Below, piece after piece: positions 34,601 through 45,300 of a stretch of 64,000 nucleotides of DNA; within the stretch, counting starts at the first letter, position 1; each line of letters begins with the position of its first letter. Origin of the DNA: Dactylorhiza incarnata (taxonomy: Eukaryota; Streptophyta; Magnoliopsida; Asparagales; Orchidaceae); NCBI GenBank assembly GCA_033032865.1, contig JAWHQI010000272.1:3038001-3102000 (forward strand), given 5' to 3'. The translations under genes and the position numbers were made by a program. The notes under the pieces are model-generated. The model saw only the letters and a list, made by a program, of their open reading frames with translations. It was not told the origin of the DNA and made no database searches.

Positions 34601-35103
34601 TCGGTTTTATGGAGTTATAAACCGCACCGCACCGACTGGGGGCCGGTTTTGACACACACAAAACCGAACCGCACCGTAACCACGCGGTGCGGTTTGAAAT
34701 GCGGTGCGGTGCGGTGCGGTTTGTCGATTTGGTGTGGTTTTCGGTTTTTCTGCACAGGCCTAATTATCAACTCAGCCCAAGTCAACAAGAACCTGAAGGC
34801 TTCTATGTGCCTCCAAATTTCTATGACACTGAGTATGATACCATCACCCACTTTGACAAAGGAAAGGGATTGTCACTAATGAAGATGAAGCTTTGGTCAG
34901 AAAGAGGAAGTATGGAGAAGAAAGGGAGAAAGACCCCAAATTTGAACAGTGGAGCCCTCAATCAAGAAACATCATTTTGTCCACATGGAAAATTTACAAT
35001 AAAGGAGGTCTGAACAGGTGCAAATTTTACAATTCAGTGGAATGGAATAAATATGAAGATTCAGAAACACAGAGAAGGATTCACTTCAAGAACAAGAAAT
35101 CTC
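31611..35103 (+). pseudogene. Second ORF region of the copia-type element (coiled-coil protein)
   Basis: From ATG 31611 the frame runs to adjacent stops at 31824-31829, then stays open in the same frame to 32396. Segments include VNITARGLANALKLSG, a W-CGYTGSPFRTL motif and an Arg/Lys-rich helical part. After 32400 come three separate frames (32531-32743, 32953-33228, 33185-33485) rich in Glu/Lys/Ile heptads, such as the run around KVIKSLNEKL. After the hAT insertion (33494-34762) coding resumes at 34771 (LSPSQQEPEGFYVPPNF). It runs to where the TR-GAG element inserted at 35104. I do not recognise the fold. Position and coiled coils resemble the envelope-like ORF of SIRE-type copia elements, which is only an analogy. 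Confidence 0.5.
33494..34762. mobile_element. hAT-like element, GCGGTGCGG family
   Basis: The ends are TAGGCCTG and CAGGCCTA. The flanks attatcat (33486-33493) and attatcaa (34763-34770) form an 8 bp duplication with one mismatch. Both ends are crowded with gcggtgcggttt motifs (33505-33645 and 34568-34745), in inverted orientation in part. The centre is AT-rich and non-coding. Without the element, the reading frame on both sides is continuous, which confirms the boundaries. Confidence 0.82.
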
Positions 35104-35469
35104 TGTTGGGCCTACGTCGGAGATGGCCGGAGGTGGGGACGATGATGGCGGAGATACTACGAAGCCATGACCGCGGCTGCCTAAGTGGGGCTTGCTCGTT
35201 GGAGGAGAGAGCTACCAAGACCTCACACTCAAGGATGGGAATTAGATTTCTTCTTGCTTCCTTCATACAACACCTCTAATGCCTTTATATAGGCTACAAC
35301 ATATAATAAGACATAATGATAATGATGACGCCTAATAGTAGACCCGGAGCTCGAGGCCCCCTACATAAAGATGACAACTAGACACCTAGATAAAAGAAAT
35401 AATGCGTGGTACAATCATAATACGCGATCCGTAACATCGTGGTACAATCATAATACGCGATCCATAACA
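35104..35469 (-). repeat. 3' LTR of the TR-GAG element
   Basis: It begins tgttgggcctacgtcgg and ends gatccataaca on the plus strand. It holds a minus-strand TATA box (TATATAAA, about 35284-35291) and two tandem copies of tggtacaatcataatacgcg. Next to its right edge the minus strand reads ggaggaagggtgaga, the polypurine tract (35470-35484). Confidence 0.9.
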
Positions 35470-35508
35470 TCTCACCCTTCCTCCAAAAAAAGAGCTTGTC
35501 CTCAAGCT

Positions 35509-36468
35509 TTATCCGATGCCCTCGTCGTCGGAGTCCTCGCCGTGTAGATAGAAGAGCCGGTTGCACCGGTGGCCTCGAGTGTACTGCTCGTCGCAATTAA
35601 AACATAATCCCTGGGCGCGTCGTTGCAGCATCTCTGCCCGAGATAATCGGCGGACCGGAGTGGCTGGAGGACCCTCGATACGACCTTGTTGAACGATGTT
35701 GGTGGCAGGAGGGTAGGACGTCTGTGTTAGCTGCAGGCGACGATCGCAGAACCGGGCCAGACTCATAACAGTCACTAAGTCTGGTGGTGCCTCAAACTCG
35801 ACATCCAGTCGCAGACGCTCGCAAAGTCTAGCGGTGAAAATGTTGACTTGCATATCCGGGGAAAGGGGAACATGCGCCAAGAGAAGCTGAAATTGTTCCA
35901 GGTACTCGTCTACTGACCCCGTTTGTCGTAGAGATGTGAGTTCTCCGAGGAGGTTGCTGCGGATAGGAGGTCCAAAACGCAAGTTGCATAGCCTTTTGAA
36001 GTCGTCCCATATCAGATTCGGTCGATCGGTGAGAAGTCGAGAGGTCCACAAAATAGCGGAGTCGAGCAGATGGAAGGATGCTAGATGGATTCGGTCTTCT
36101 GTCGGAGTTTGTTGGTGGCCGAAGAATTGCTCACATTTGGTGAGCCAACACAAGGGATCACTTTTCCCGTCATAGGTGGGAAATTCTAATCTGGTGTAGC
36201 GTGGTTCAATCGCAGCGACTGGGTGCGCGGGGAATGGCAGCAATGGCTCGTGGGCGGTCAGTGGCGAGGCTTGGCGGAGAAGTGGCGGTGCCTGACTGCT
36301 GCTTGTACGATCGTGTGCGGGGGCGGTAGAAAGATCATCAAGGCGCTTGGAGAGCGTAGTAATGACCCCTTGTTGGCGTTCGGTAAGTGCAGTTTGCGCG
36401 GCCTGTTGTGCCATGACGGCCTGCAACATGGTCATAATCTGACTTAGTTGGTCAGATGAGTCACCCAT
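35509..36468 (-). CDS. Gag protein of the TR-GAG element
   Basis: This is an uninterrupted frame of 319 codons from ATG at 36468. It has an N-terminal helical part (DQLSQIMTMLQAVMAQQ), a Pro-rich linker, then the gypsy gag core (FPTYDGKSDPLCWLTKCEQFF, LTDRPNLIWDDFKRLCNLRFG, SLRQTGSVDEYLEQFQLLL). A CCHC-type knuckle near the C-terminus reads CFNCDEQYTRGHRC. The stop follows soon after an acidic tail (DSDDEG). It would form particles that package the element RNA, with enzymes supplied from elsewhere. No stops or shifts are visible, so this copy may be young. The ATG at 36468 follows a leader from the right LTR. Confidence 0.88.
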   Translation of the reverse strand: MGDSSDQLSQIMTMLQAVMAQQAAQTALTERQQGVITTLSKRLDDLSTAPAHDRTSSSQAPPLLRQASPLTAHEPLLPFPAHPVAAIEPRYTRLEFPTYDGKSDPLCWLTKCEQFFGHQQTPTEDRIHLASFHLLDSAILWTSRLLTDRPNLIWDDFKRLCNLRFGPPIRSNLLGELTSLRQTGSVDEYLEQFQLLLAHVPLSPDMQVNIFTARLCERLRLDVEFEAPPDLVTVMSLARFCDRRLQLTQTSYPPATNIVQQGRIEGPPATPVRRLSRAEMLQRRAQGLCFNCDEQYTRGHRCNRLFYLHGEDSDDEGIG

Positions 36469-37342
36469 AGTGCGAGAAGAGGAGCGAGAAGAAGAGCGTG
36501 TGACAAGGAGACTTGATTCCTCTGAAGAGGCTGGTTGAGAGTTGCCGCGAGAGCCGCGTCGGCGCCCAATGGTTTTAATTGAAATGGCGTACTAGTGTGG
36601 GAAATGTTTAATTAAATAGACTGGCGTAGGAATAGGAAGTAGGAAATGTTTAATTAATTAGTGGCAGTAGGAATAGGAATAAATAAATAGAAAGCGGTTG
36701 CGGAATGAGATTAGAGGCGTGAGAAAGGCGTGAGAAATGGCGTGAGAAAGACTGCTGTTCTCGAGGAGTGATGTCGAGATAGGGGGCTCGAGGGAACGCC
36801 GCACAGGGCTCGATGGGGGGAAAGGAATGGGCGGCTTGATGGAGTAGGGGACGCGTGCAACGTGCTTGCAGGAGCGGGAAAAAAGGTCGGGCAGCTCGAG
36901 AAAAGGCGCAACACTTGAAAGAGGTGTGTGCGGGGTGACGACGCGGGAGGTGGATGCCGAGCGGATGTACGGGGCTTGCTGAGGTTGGACGAGCAGCCGG
37001 CGTCGTCGATGACGACAGTGACTGGCCGTGAATTGTTGATGTCGTCGCCTACGACTGGAGAATCTGACTGCGTAATGGGGGCTGTTGCAGGGATAGTTCA
37101 AAGACAACAATGGAGCTGTGGAGGCTTGCGTTGGCTTGTCGGTGCTGGGGTAGAAAATGAGCGTCGATGAAGGGAACGAGAAAACGGCGGGCTGGAATTT
37201 GACGGGCCGTGAATCGCAGCAGAGGAAAACCATAGCGGCTTGTCGGAAGGGGGAGGAAGAGGGGATCGAGGTGGCGGAAGCGGTGTCGGTGCGATGTTGG
37301 CGTGCGTCGGCGGAAGAGGACCGAGAGGCTCTGATACCAAGT
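36469..37342 (-). other. 5' leader region of the TR-GAG element
   Basis: GC-rich DNA lies between gag and the 5' LTR. The minus-strand primer-binding site TTGGTATCAGAGCC is at 37327-37340, adjoining the LTR. A 191-codon frame on the same strand (37233-36658) is Pro/Ser/Arg-rich, without known motifs. I treat it as chance. Confidence 0.6.
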
Positions 37343-37710
37343 TGTTATGGGCCTACGTCGGAGATGGCCGGAGGTTGGGACGATGATGGCGGAGATACTA
37401 CGGAGCCATGACCGCGACTACCTAAGCGGGGCTTGCTCGTTGGAGGAGATAGCTACCAAGACCTCACACTCAACGATAGGAATTAGATTTCTTCTTGCTT
37501 CCTTCATACAACACCTCTAATGCCTTTATATAGGCTACAACATATAATAAGACATAATGATAATGATGACGCCTAATAGTAGGCCCGGAGCTCGAAGCCC
37601 CCTACATAAAGATGACAACTATACACCTAGATAAAAGAAATAATGCGTGGTACAATCATAATACGCAATCCGTAACATCGTGGTGCAATCATAATATGCG
37701 ATCCGTAACA
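37343..37710 (-). repeat. 5' LTR of the TR-GAG element
   Basis: It starts tgttatgggcctacg on the plus strand and ends gatccgtaaca. It is very close to the left LTR, with a few substitutions and a 2 base length difference at the start. It contains the same TATATAAA box on the minus strand (about 37524-37531). Confidence 0.9.
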
Positions 37711-37985
37711 GTCTCCTCCAGTCCCTCAAAGATACATTCTCAAGCCAATCAGCTATTTTGAGAGACATAGACAGAAAAATATAGAAGCTGAAGCTAAAGC
37801 TGCAAAAAGAGCAAGTGGGTCAGGGTGTGTGATCATTAGGGAGAAGGAATGATGTAGCTAAACCTATTCAAGAACATTGTTAATCTATTCATATTTAAAA
37901 TTTGAAGGATGTTCTTAAAATTGTATTAATATCATTTATAATGTCTATGCGAATTCATCTATATTTGAGGTTCTAACTTCTTCAA

Positions 37986-37997
37986 ATTAGGGGAGAT
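37986..37997 (+). other. Polypurine tract of the copia-type element
   Basis: aattaggggagat lies directly before the LTR start TGTTGGG. This is the usual plant copia arrangement for plus-strand priming. Confidence 0.75.
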
Positions 37998-40642
37998 TGT
38001 TGGGAACAGTGCCCACAATGTTCCTGATTTGAAAAGCCCTCACAATATAGATGAACACATCTGTATTTGATGCATGTGCTTTCTTATCTAGATGGTTTTA
38101 GGTACTTGACAGTGCAAGTCTAACATAGGGCTAGACTTAATGTCATCAAACATAGTTTTGCCAATGTAATCCCCCATTGTGTAAAACACCATGTCGACCT
38201 ATGATCTAGACTATATTAGACTTGACACTAACTTTTAATCATCAAGCATACAGGTCTAAAAAGTGAGCTGAAGCAAAGAAGTTGAGTTGAGAAGATCAGA
38301 ATCTGCCTAAGGCAAATATCGTCTTGGTAAGGTTAAATATCGTCGAGTGAAGGTCTCGATATCGTCTTGAAGACCCTAAGATCCAAGACGATATCGTCTT
38401 GTAAACTCACAACATCACTCATATCGTCTTGGCTAAGAAGAAGAAGATGTATATCTAAATATCATCTTGGTAGAATACTTTCTAAGACGATATCGTCTTG
38501 ATAAGGTTCACATACCTTCATATCGTCTTAGAAGTATACTACATATAGTTTGAAGGGTTTATATGAAAGAAGAAATTGACTAAGTCAATTATTGTCGAGG
38601 TCACTTGAAATGTTGTTGAGGAACCAAGACGACATTTCATGAATAACAAGATGATTCGTTTAGAAGAGCTCAAGATATCTTCTTGAAGACTATGAAGATA
38701 TATCAAGTCGAATCGTATTGAAGATTAGACTAGAAGGCACAAGTAGTAAAATATCGTCGTGAAGACTCTGAAGAAACATCAAGTCGATTTGTGTAGAAGA
38801 ATCAACTAGAAGGTTGAAGGAATGAAATATCGTCTTGTGGAAGAGACAACAAGACGGTTCGTGTGGACAATTCGTTTAGATGAATAAAATATGAAATATC
38901 GTCTTGTAGACCACCAGTCACCAAGACGATTCGTATAGACGATTCGACTTGAAGAATATACTTTGAAATATCATTTTGACTTCAAGAAGATTCGTGCAAA
39001 AGAATTGAAGTAAAGCTATACACAGTCAAGCTTGTAGATGTCGGCCGACATGTCCGACATGTCGGCCGACATGTCATTTTTTAGGGGAAATCGCAACGTT
39101 AGCGACACAGATGAGGAAAATGGCATTTTCCAGTATGACGGCCGACATGTCGGACATGTCGGCCCGTTATGGCGGGTTATGGCGGGTTATGGCGGCCATT
39201 AGAAATTAATAAGTTATTTTATTAAATTTTATAATTAAATCAGTTTTTATTATATACTTATATAGTTATACTACGTTTGCCCCTCACGACGACTCCTCAT
39301 CTCCCTCGCGTCCTCCTCACGATGCTCTGGGCTCTCGTTTTCTTCGCTTGCCCTAATCTCCGCTTCTGGCTCTCGTCTTCTTCGCAGCTCTCGTTCTTCT
39401 TCGCAGCTCTCCTTTGGTTACACTTCGACATTTTGAAAGTATGCAACATTTCTTATTTATTACAAATTGATTAAACACTTGTTAGTAGTTTCATTTTCTA
39501 ATATGTATTTTAGTGTATACTTCATTAAATAAAATAATTACCATCTAATTAAAAAAATATTATGATATATAATATATATATATACATAATATTACAATCC
39601 GACATTTTGAAATGTCCCCGATATATCCCCCGCAATCCGACATCCGACATAAGAAACTCAAACCGACATGAGTCCGACATCCGACATCTGCAAGCTTGTA
39701 CACAGTGCATATTCATCTAGAAGAAATAAATTCAACTAGACATCCAGTCGAATGGCGGAATGACGTGAATTCAAATTGAATCATTGATTTGGCATTTTCT
39801 CCATTAATGTCGCCTCAGATTGAGTCAATGAATCACGTCTGCTAAGGAAAGAGATCTTCGACTTAATTTCAGTACTAGAATCGACCGTTAGACATTCTTG
39901 TCTATTTAAAAGACAAGCAAAAATAAAATTAATAATCTTCTCCAAGAAGAAAGGTCGATCAAAGTTGCTGATTCAGATCAAGGATCGTTTAGCTAAAAGA
40001 AGGGTCTTCATCCGTGTAGGAGATATTTCAGTGCATCATCCACGACATCTGCATGAAGACTCAAGTCAAAGCCGATCTTCATCAGGGCTTCAAGAAGACT
40101 CTAAAGCATTCAAACTTATTTATTTGAAGTCCACTGAAAGTTGTAACTAAACTTATTAAAACTGTAGGATCTCTGTGAGATCTGAGTTGTAGGGTTCCCG
40201 AGCAGAATCTGAGTTGTAGGGCCCTGTCTAGCCTGAGTGTAGGAGACTTTGTCTCTGAGGTAGGAAGCCAGTTAGTGCTTCCGAGTTTTAGGATCTTGCG
40301 GGTTCTGGGGTAGGAGACTTGGTCTCTGAGGTAGGAAGCCGGACAGGGCTTCTGAGTTGTAGGGTCCTTTGGACCTGAGGTAGGAGACACAATCTCTGAG
40401 TTGTAGGATCTGCGGATCTGAGTTTTGGTGGAGATTGCCGAGTCTAGCACACTGCTAGATAGGCGAAGGGGCACAGGGGAGTACCCAAAGACACGTTGTC
40501 TTGAGGAACCACTCTAAATAGTCTGTGTCTATGATGTGATTGCTGTGTGATTGTTGCACTTAGATTTATTATTCCGCAAATCTTAAAATCAACGAAATCA
40601 CCTATTGACCCCCCTCTAGGTGAAGACACCCCTGGACTTTCA
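37998..40642 (+). repeat. 3' LTR of the copia-type element
   Basis: It begins tgttgggaacagtgcccac and ends cctggactttca. It carries ATATCGTCTTG-type motifs (38325-38990), the gagttgtagg/gaggtaggagac block (40180-40430) and a copia-type ccctctaggtg end. A hAT element (39027-39698) interrupts it, so the original length was about 1.97 kb. Confidence 0.85.
39027..39698. mobile_element. hAT-like MITE, GTCGGCCGACAT family
   Basis: The ends are CAAGCTTGTAGATGTCGG and the complement of CAAGCTTGCAGATGTCGG. The 8 bp target duplication TACACAGT is perfect (39019-39026, 39699-39706). Ends are dense in gacatgtcggccgacatg-like palindromes. The centre holds a short pyrimidine-rich frame (39277-39474) that I do not recognise. 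The 5' LTR of the same copia element lacks the insert, which confirms its limits. Confidence 0.9.
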
Positions 40643-42341
40643 CATTGGCTTCTACATATGATATACTGCTCCTATTGAAGCGAAAAATAAAAAACAACTG
40701 ATGCAGGACGAATCTATAGGCGGCGGATGAACGATGACCTAGCCCTACATGCAATGCAAATCCGACGGCAAATTCAAATTAAACAATAAATAATTAAATC
40801 ACACTTAGATAATTTTAGCAAACGCAAAATAATTCTCTAGGGCAAAGTAAGCTTCGGCTTTCCTCCGCGTGGAGGGCCAAAGAGAGCGTGCATCGAATAA
40901 ATCTTGCAGAGCATTAGAATAATTCAAAGCAAAACACTACAAAGCTATAGATCCAATTAAGCACGAGTTAATACCTTATAATAGTGCTGAAAATAAACGC
41001 TCATACAACAAACAAAACTCACAAAGTTGTTGGGCTGCTGTAGGACGGGAGATCCGGAGAGGAGCGACGATGCGGCGGATGGATCTTAGTGGGGATGGCT
41101 GTTTTGGAAGGTGCGAGACTGGTTTTGGGCAGATCTGAGTGAAGGGGGACAGATTCTGGATGTGGAGGGATTAAATGGCAAATTTGGGCGAGTTTTGGTG
41201 GGGAAAACTGAGGGAGGTGGACTAGATCTGGGTGGCAGCGGATGGGGCGGTGGAGCAGGGGCGGCGGCTGGATTTCTGTGTTGTGTTGGGTAGTGGCAGC
41301 GGGGTTAAAGGGGGCTGGTGTGGGAGACGACTAGGGGAGAAGGGGGCTGGATGTGCGGCGGCAACAGGGGGATCTGGCTGCAGTTTCTGGACAGCAGTAA
41401 AGGGAGGGGGCTGGTTGTTTGGAGGGCTGTGGTCTGTGGAGGTGGCGGTGGAGGGATTTGATGGTGGAAAATGAAGGCTAGGGTGAGGTATTACCTTTGG
41501 GAGGAAGGAGAGCGCCTAAGAGTCGTCACATAGGGTTCCACGGAGTCGGCACCGTGGAGGGATCGCTGGATTTCTCTTCTCCAAAATCTGCAATGCCCTA
41601 TAGCAGCCCCCATACACTCTTATTTATAATAAAGAGATATTAGGGCATCGCACCATCGACGACTATGATTGACCGGAGATGGGGTAGCCCGATTACATCA
41701 ATAATAAAGCAAAAATAACAATATAATATATGAAATCGTGTCGGAACGACGGGCCGGACGCATCCGTGGTGTCGGATCATCGATCCGAGTACGCCATATA
41801 TGGTGGGTTACCAATCGGCCCCGAACGGGCCCAAAACTCGTCCTCTGCTGCAGGTCCGCATCTCCATTCGGCATCAAAAACCTTAAAGATTAAAAAGTGA
41901 ACGTATCCTTGGTAACAACACTCACTTTCATGTTAGACAATCAAAACAAAGATGAATGGGGACATTAGACAGTTTTATGTAATGAGAAATTATACATACA
42001 GCCATGATATCTGATACCAACTTGAAGAACAAGAGATCATTTGGATGATCCATAATCAAGTGTTCAGGAGCATTAATTATACTTTTCTCTTTTGAACTGC
42101 ATATGACCTTTTTTTAGTCATCTGCTTAACTATGTAGGACTACCTTGTTGTTTTTTTCTCTCTTTATCTACTGACTATTGTTTTTTTGCATCTGTATGTG
42201 CTACATGACAACCTGAAAAGTGATGATATTCAAATTTCCCTTTTCATTCTCTTCTTTTGATTCCTTTTGTTTATATGTTTCTCTATTCTTATTTTTTATT
42301 GATTAGGTTGGCTGACAGGAATGTTCTTTGTTGGATAACAG
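40643..42341. other. Unassigned region before the first visible exon
   Basis: 40690-41990 looks repeat-like: a GC-rich block (41040-41480, many ggagggg/ggctgg phrases) and a minus-strand TATAAATAAGAG box near 41620-41630, as in an LTR. No partner copy, PPT or TSD was found. 42020-42341 is T-rich and ends with a pyrimidine-rich tract, consistent with the 3' end of an intron. No PHD-finger exon is visible here. Confidence 0.4.
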
Positions 42342-42368
42342 AATGCAGATCTCACGAGTGACATGGAG
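42342..42368 (+). CDS. ASHR3: ASHR3-like exon (linker)
   Basis: Nine codons (NADLTSDME) lie between acceptor ataacag and donor gttaga. An in-frame TAA just upstream excludes a longer exon. It corresponds to the segment before EEVF in the Arabidopsis protein. Confidence 0.7.
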
Positions 42369-45300
42369 GTTAGAACATGTGATATTTTTAACTTTATTAT
42401 GACTGCTTCCTTTATGCTGGCCGCATCAATATATGGAAATTTCTACATTTTTTTGAACTTATGTTATCCAAGTGGGTTTATTACACAAGTTCTTTTTGTA
42501 AATTGCTATATTGCTGAAACCTTATTGTCTTTCATGATATATCATGTTTATCTGAAAATGTTGATAAATTTGAGTAATTTTATGTAGCTAGGATCCTCAG
42601 TGTGGAATATTGTGTATATACACAACTGATCAATTTTAAAATCATTCAATTCCCAGGAAGTGTTTCATCGTCTACCTCTACCATATGTTGAGGAGGAGTA
42701 TGATATTGGTTCTATCATGAATGATGTTCAGGAGAACAATACTGTGCCAGCTTCTTACATTCATATCAGGCGTAGTATCCATGATACTATAGAATAATGT
42801 TTAGTTTACACCTACTATTTGCTGTCTTATTGGAATATTGCTGAGCAGTTTTAACACATTCTTAATTCGTACTGATTGCTATGGTTTTGACATGTCGATA
42901 TTGATCCTTAATGGTATAAGATTTTTACTTGGTCAAGAGGAAGCGTGATGGTGCAGACACTGATACTGGATGTACAAATTGCAATGCTAATTCTAGCTGC
43001 CGTGAGAACTGCGAATGCAGGTAAACAATAAAATTAAAATCTCAGCTTTATCATGTTTGTTTGGTTGTTACAAGTTATATTGCACCAATCTCATATTAGT
43101 GTTTAGTGACTATCATTAGAATCAACGGTCTGACAAGCACATTGGATGGAAATTTAGGTGCGCTAAAATTGTTAAAATTTTCTCCTAAAATCATTAAAAT
43201 GCATGGACAACATAGTCAACCATTTCCTGTACATTTGGTTTCTATTATATTTTTTGTTTGGGTTTCCTTATAAATTGGATAAGCTTAATACATTAAGTAA
43301 TGTTTCTTTTTGTGCACTGCATTCATGCATAAATTTATTTATAAAAGATTAACACCAAAAGGGCTGGTTGTTAATAAAGTCCATATTAATTTTGGTCATC
43401 ATTCTGGTTTCTGGTGACATTTCTATCAAATTCTCAAGCTGGCTGGTGTAGTTGTGGTATGCATTTGGTTGAGAGATGCTAGTATACCACTACCTTGAGT
43501 TCTTTATACTAGACATTTCACCTTGCTATCCTTCTACTATTTTGTGTAATCCTCTTTGTATCATGGTTAAAGTGGGTCATGCTATACATATCTTAAACAT
43601 TTGGGCTCAGTACTTGCTTTGTACTTTATTTAGTCTTCATGTTTGGTGCATGTGAATCCATCCACTTGTCTTAAAGATTTGGGTAACTTTTTCTTAATGT
43701 TTGCCGATGAATGCTGCCTGGTAGAGAAGTGGTTTTATCACTCTTGTTTTCACCAACCTTTGCTTAATATAGGTAACAAGTTGTATATTTTTCTTTGACT
43801 TTTTTCTAGCTGTAATTTAGGTCAATTTTCTGATTTCCCTTGTATATATAGTTATATACTAGCGGTTGTGTACTTGCCTCCCGTACACACATGCGGTGCT
43901 TGATGCCAGTGCAAATTACTCTTATATGTTTCTTAAAAATATATTTTTTAAGTATTTTTGCAATTAAAATTTTTTTTGAGTCGTTCATGGTTATACAAAG
44001 TTCTTTAAAATGATAAATTGTGTCAAATAACTTTTAAATTTGAGCTTTAATTAATTCCCACCACAAATGTAAAAAAATATATAGTGCAATTGTTAGAAAA
44101 ATGGTAAGGATAATGGGGAGACTCAAAGTTTCACTAAAGAACACTTCTCCTTTATAATAGTATAGATGTTTCCTTAAATGCATCAAAGTATGCATTTTTC
44201 TACAAGGTCATTTCCTTGAGTCTTTTGTATAACTAACCCTCGAGTCTGGCTAGGAAGGTATGTGCCTTCCATTTTATAGAGGCTGCATATATGAGCTGTC
44301 TAATTGCTCGGTGCTCGTATCATTTATTTATAATGAAAGAGATGTAAAATTTTATTCTATCTTGCTTAGCCATCAATTCTTTGATATATACACACACAAC
44401 TATTTCCGTGCATTCATTTCTTTGGTTATGCAACAGAGGTCTGTCACTTAGTTGCTCAAAGACCTGTCATTGCTCAGAAATGTGCACAAACAGACCATTC
44501 CGTAAAGAAAAAAAGATTAAGGTTGTTAAGGTAATTTGCATTTTCTTTTTTGTCAAATTAATTATTAAATATCAATCATGCCTTTATTCCTTATGTAATG
44601 TTACTGCGGAATCTTTTTGTTAAACTCTTAACTATGTAACTTGTGAATATTGTAACTTATTCTCCAAATGTACTTCCATTTTTAAGTACATGCATAAAAT
44701 GGGTCAACTGTTGAAATAATCAACAAGGCTATTTATTAACAAGAAATGCCTGTTTTTAATCAAGTAACCCTTTATTTCCTTTCATGTGTTATTTCCATTT
44801 CTTTGTTTTATCAATTCACTGTTGGTTGAATCATCTTTGATGTAACTTAGTTTAGGTGAAGGTAGTTTCTTATCAATAATTTGTTGTCATGCTAGAAATG
44901 GGAACATGTTGGGTGTACAAATCTTTTAGGAGCATTAGGGGCAAGTGACACAGATAGCTACGCAAGATAACTAATGTGCTGATATAGTTGGACAACGAGG
45001 ATCGCCTGAGTTTCCTAATCTACAATGTATGGAATCCATGATTCCACGTACGTAGAAGAAGAACAAGCCATAAGACATTATTTTCATATATTCTCGAAGG
45101 TAACCAACCGTACATGTGGATAAATTTTTTTTTTTTAAAACGTCGAGAAAAGCTGGATTGTGCAACTATCTATAAAAGAATTGTGTAAAGCTCAATGTAA
45201 AGGCTCATTTCTATGGTCCATTTGGAGATACCTCTATTGTATAGTCTAGTCTCATACTATGCCTTGGAGTTATGGGAACACTTACATATATTTGTATTTT

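Larger units (their letters stand above)
35104..37710 (-). mobile_element. Gag-only LTR element of the TR-GAG kind, 2.6 kb
   Basis: Two LTRs of 366 and 368 bp enclose 1.87 kb of internal DNA with one large gag frame and no pol. The termini are TG..CA. The target duplication is atctc/gtctc (4 of 5 match). A primer-binding site and a polypurine tract are both present on the minus strand. Terminal-repeat elements carrying only gag are known in plants as TR-GAG and depend on the pol of another gypsy element. It sits inside the second ORF region of the copia-type element. Confidence 0.85.
27056..40642 (+). mobile_element. Ty1/copia-type element without pol, with nested insertions
   Basis: Related LTRs lie at 27056-28919 (5' end missing) and 37998-40642. 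A polypurine tract precedes the right LTR. The 3' LTR carries the block cacctattgacccccctctaggtg, typical of plant copia LTR ends. The internal region has a gag-like region with a CCHC knuckle, then a second ORF region with coiled coils. No protease, integrase, RT or RNase H could be found. Four later insertions lie inside: hAT elements at 29199, 33494 and 39027, and a gag-only element at 35104. The lineage is perhaps SIRE-like, because of the extra ORF, but this is inference. Confidence 0.75.

Noticed and set aside
36658..37233. 191-codon minus-strand frame upstream of the TR-GAG gag
   Set aside because: Pro/Ser/Arg-rich from GC-rich leader DNA, no motif, overlapped by other long frames. Position is the element's 5' leader.
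40634..40655. Sequence acattgg after the 3' LTR as evidence of a tandem LTR element
   Set aside because: A similar acattggg follows the 5' LTR, but neither continues as a proper primer-binding site, so tandem elements cannot be claimed.
42008..42020. Minus-strand primer-binding-like sequence (tctgataccaac)
   Set aside because: No LTR edge follows on the right before the T-rich intron end at 42341, so an element cannot be supported. It may be chance or a tiny remnant.
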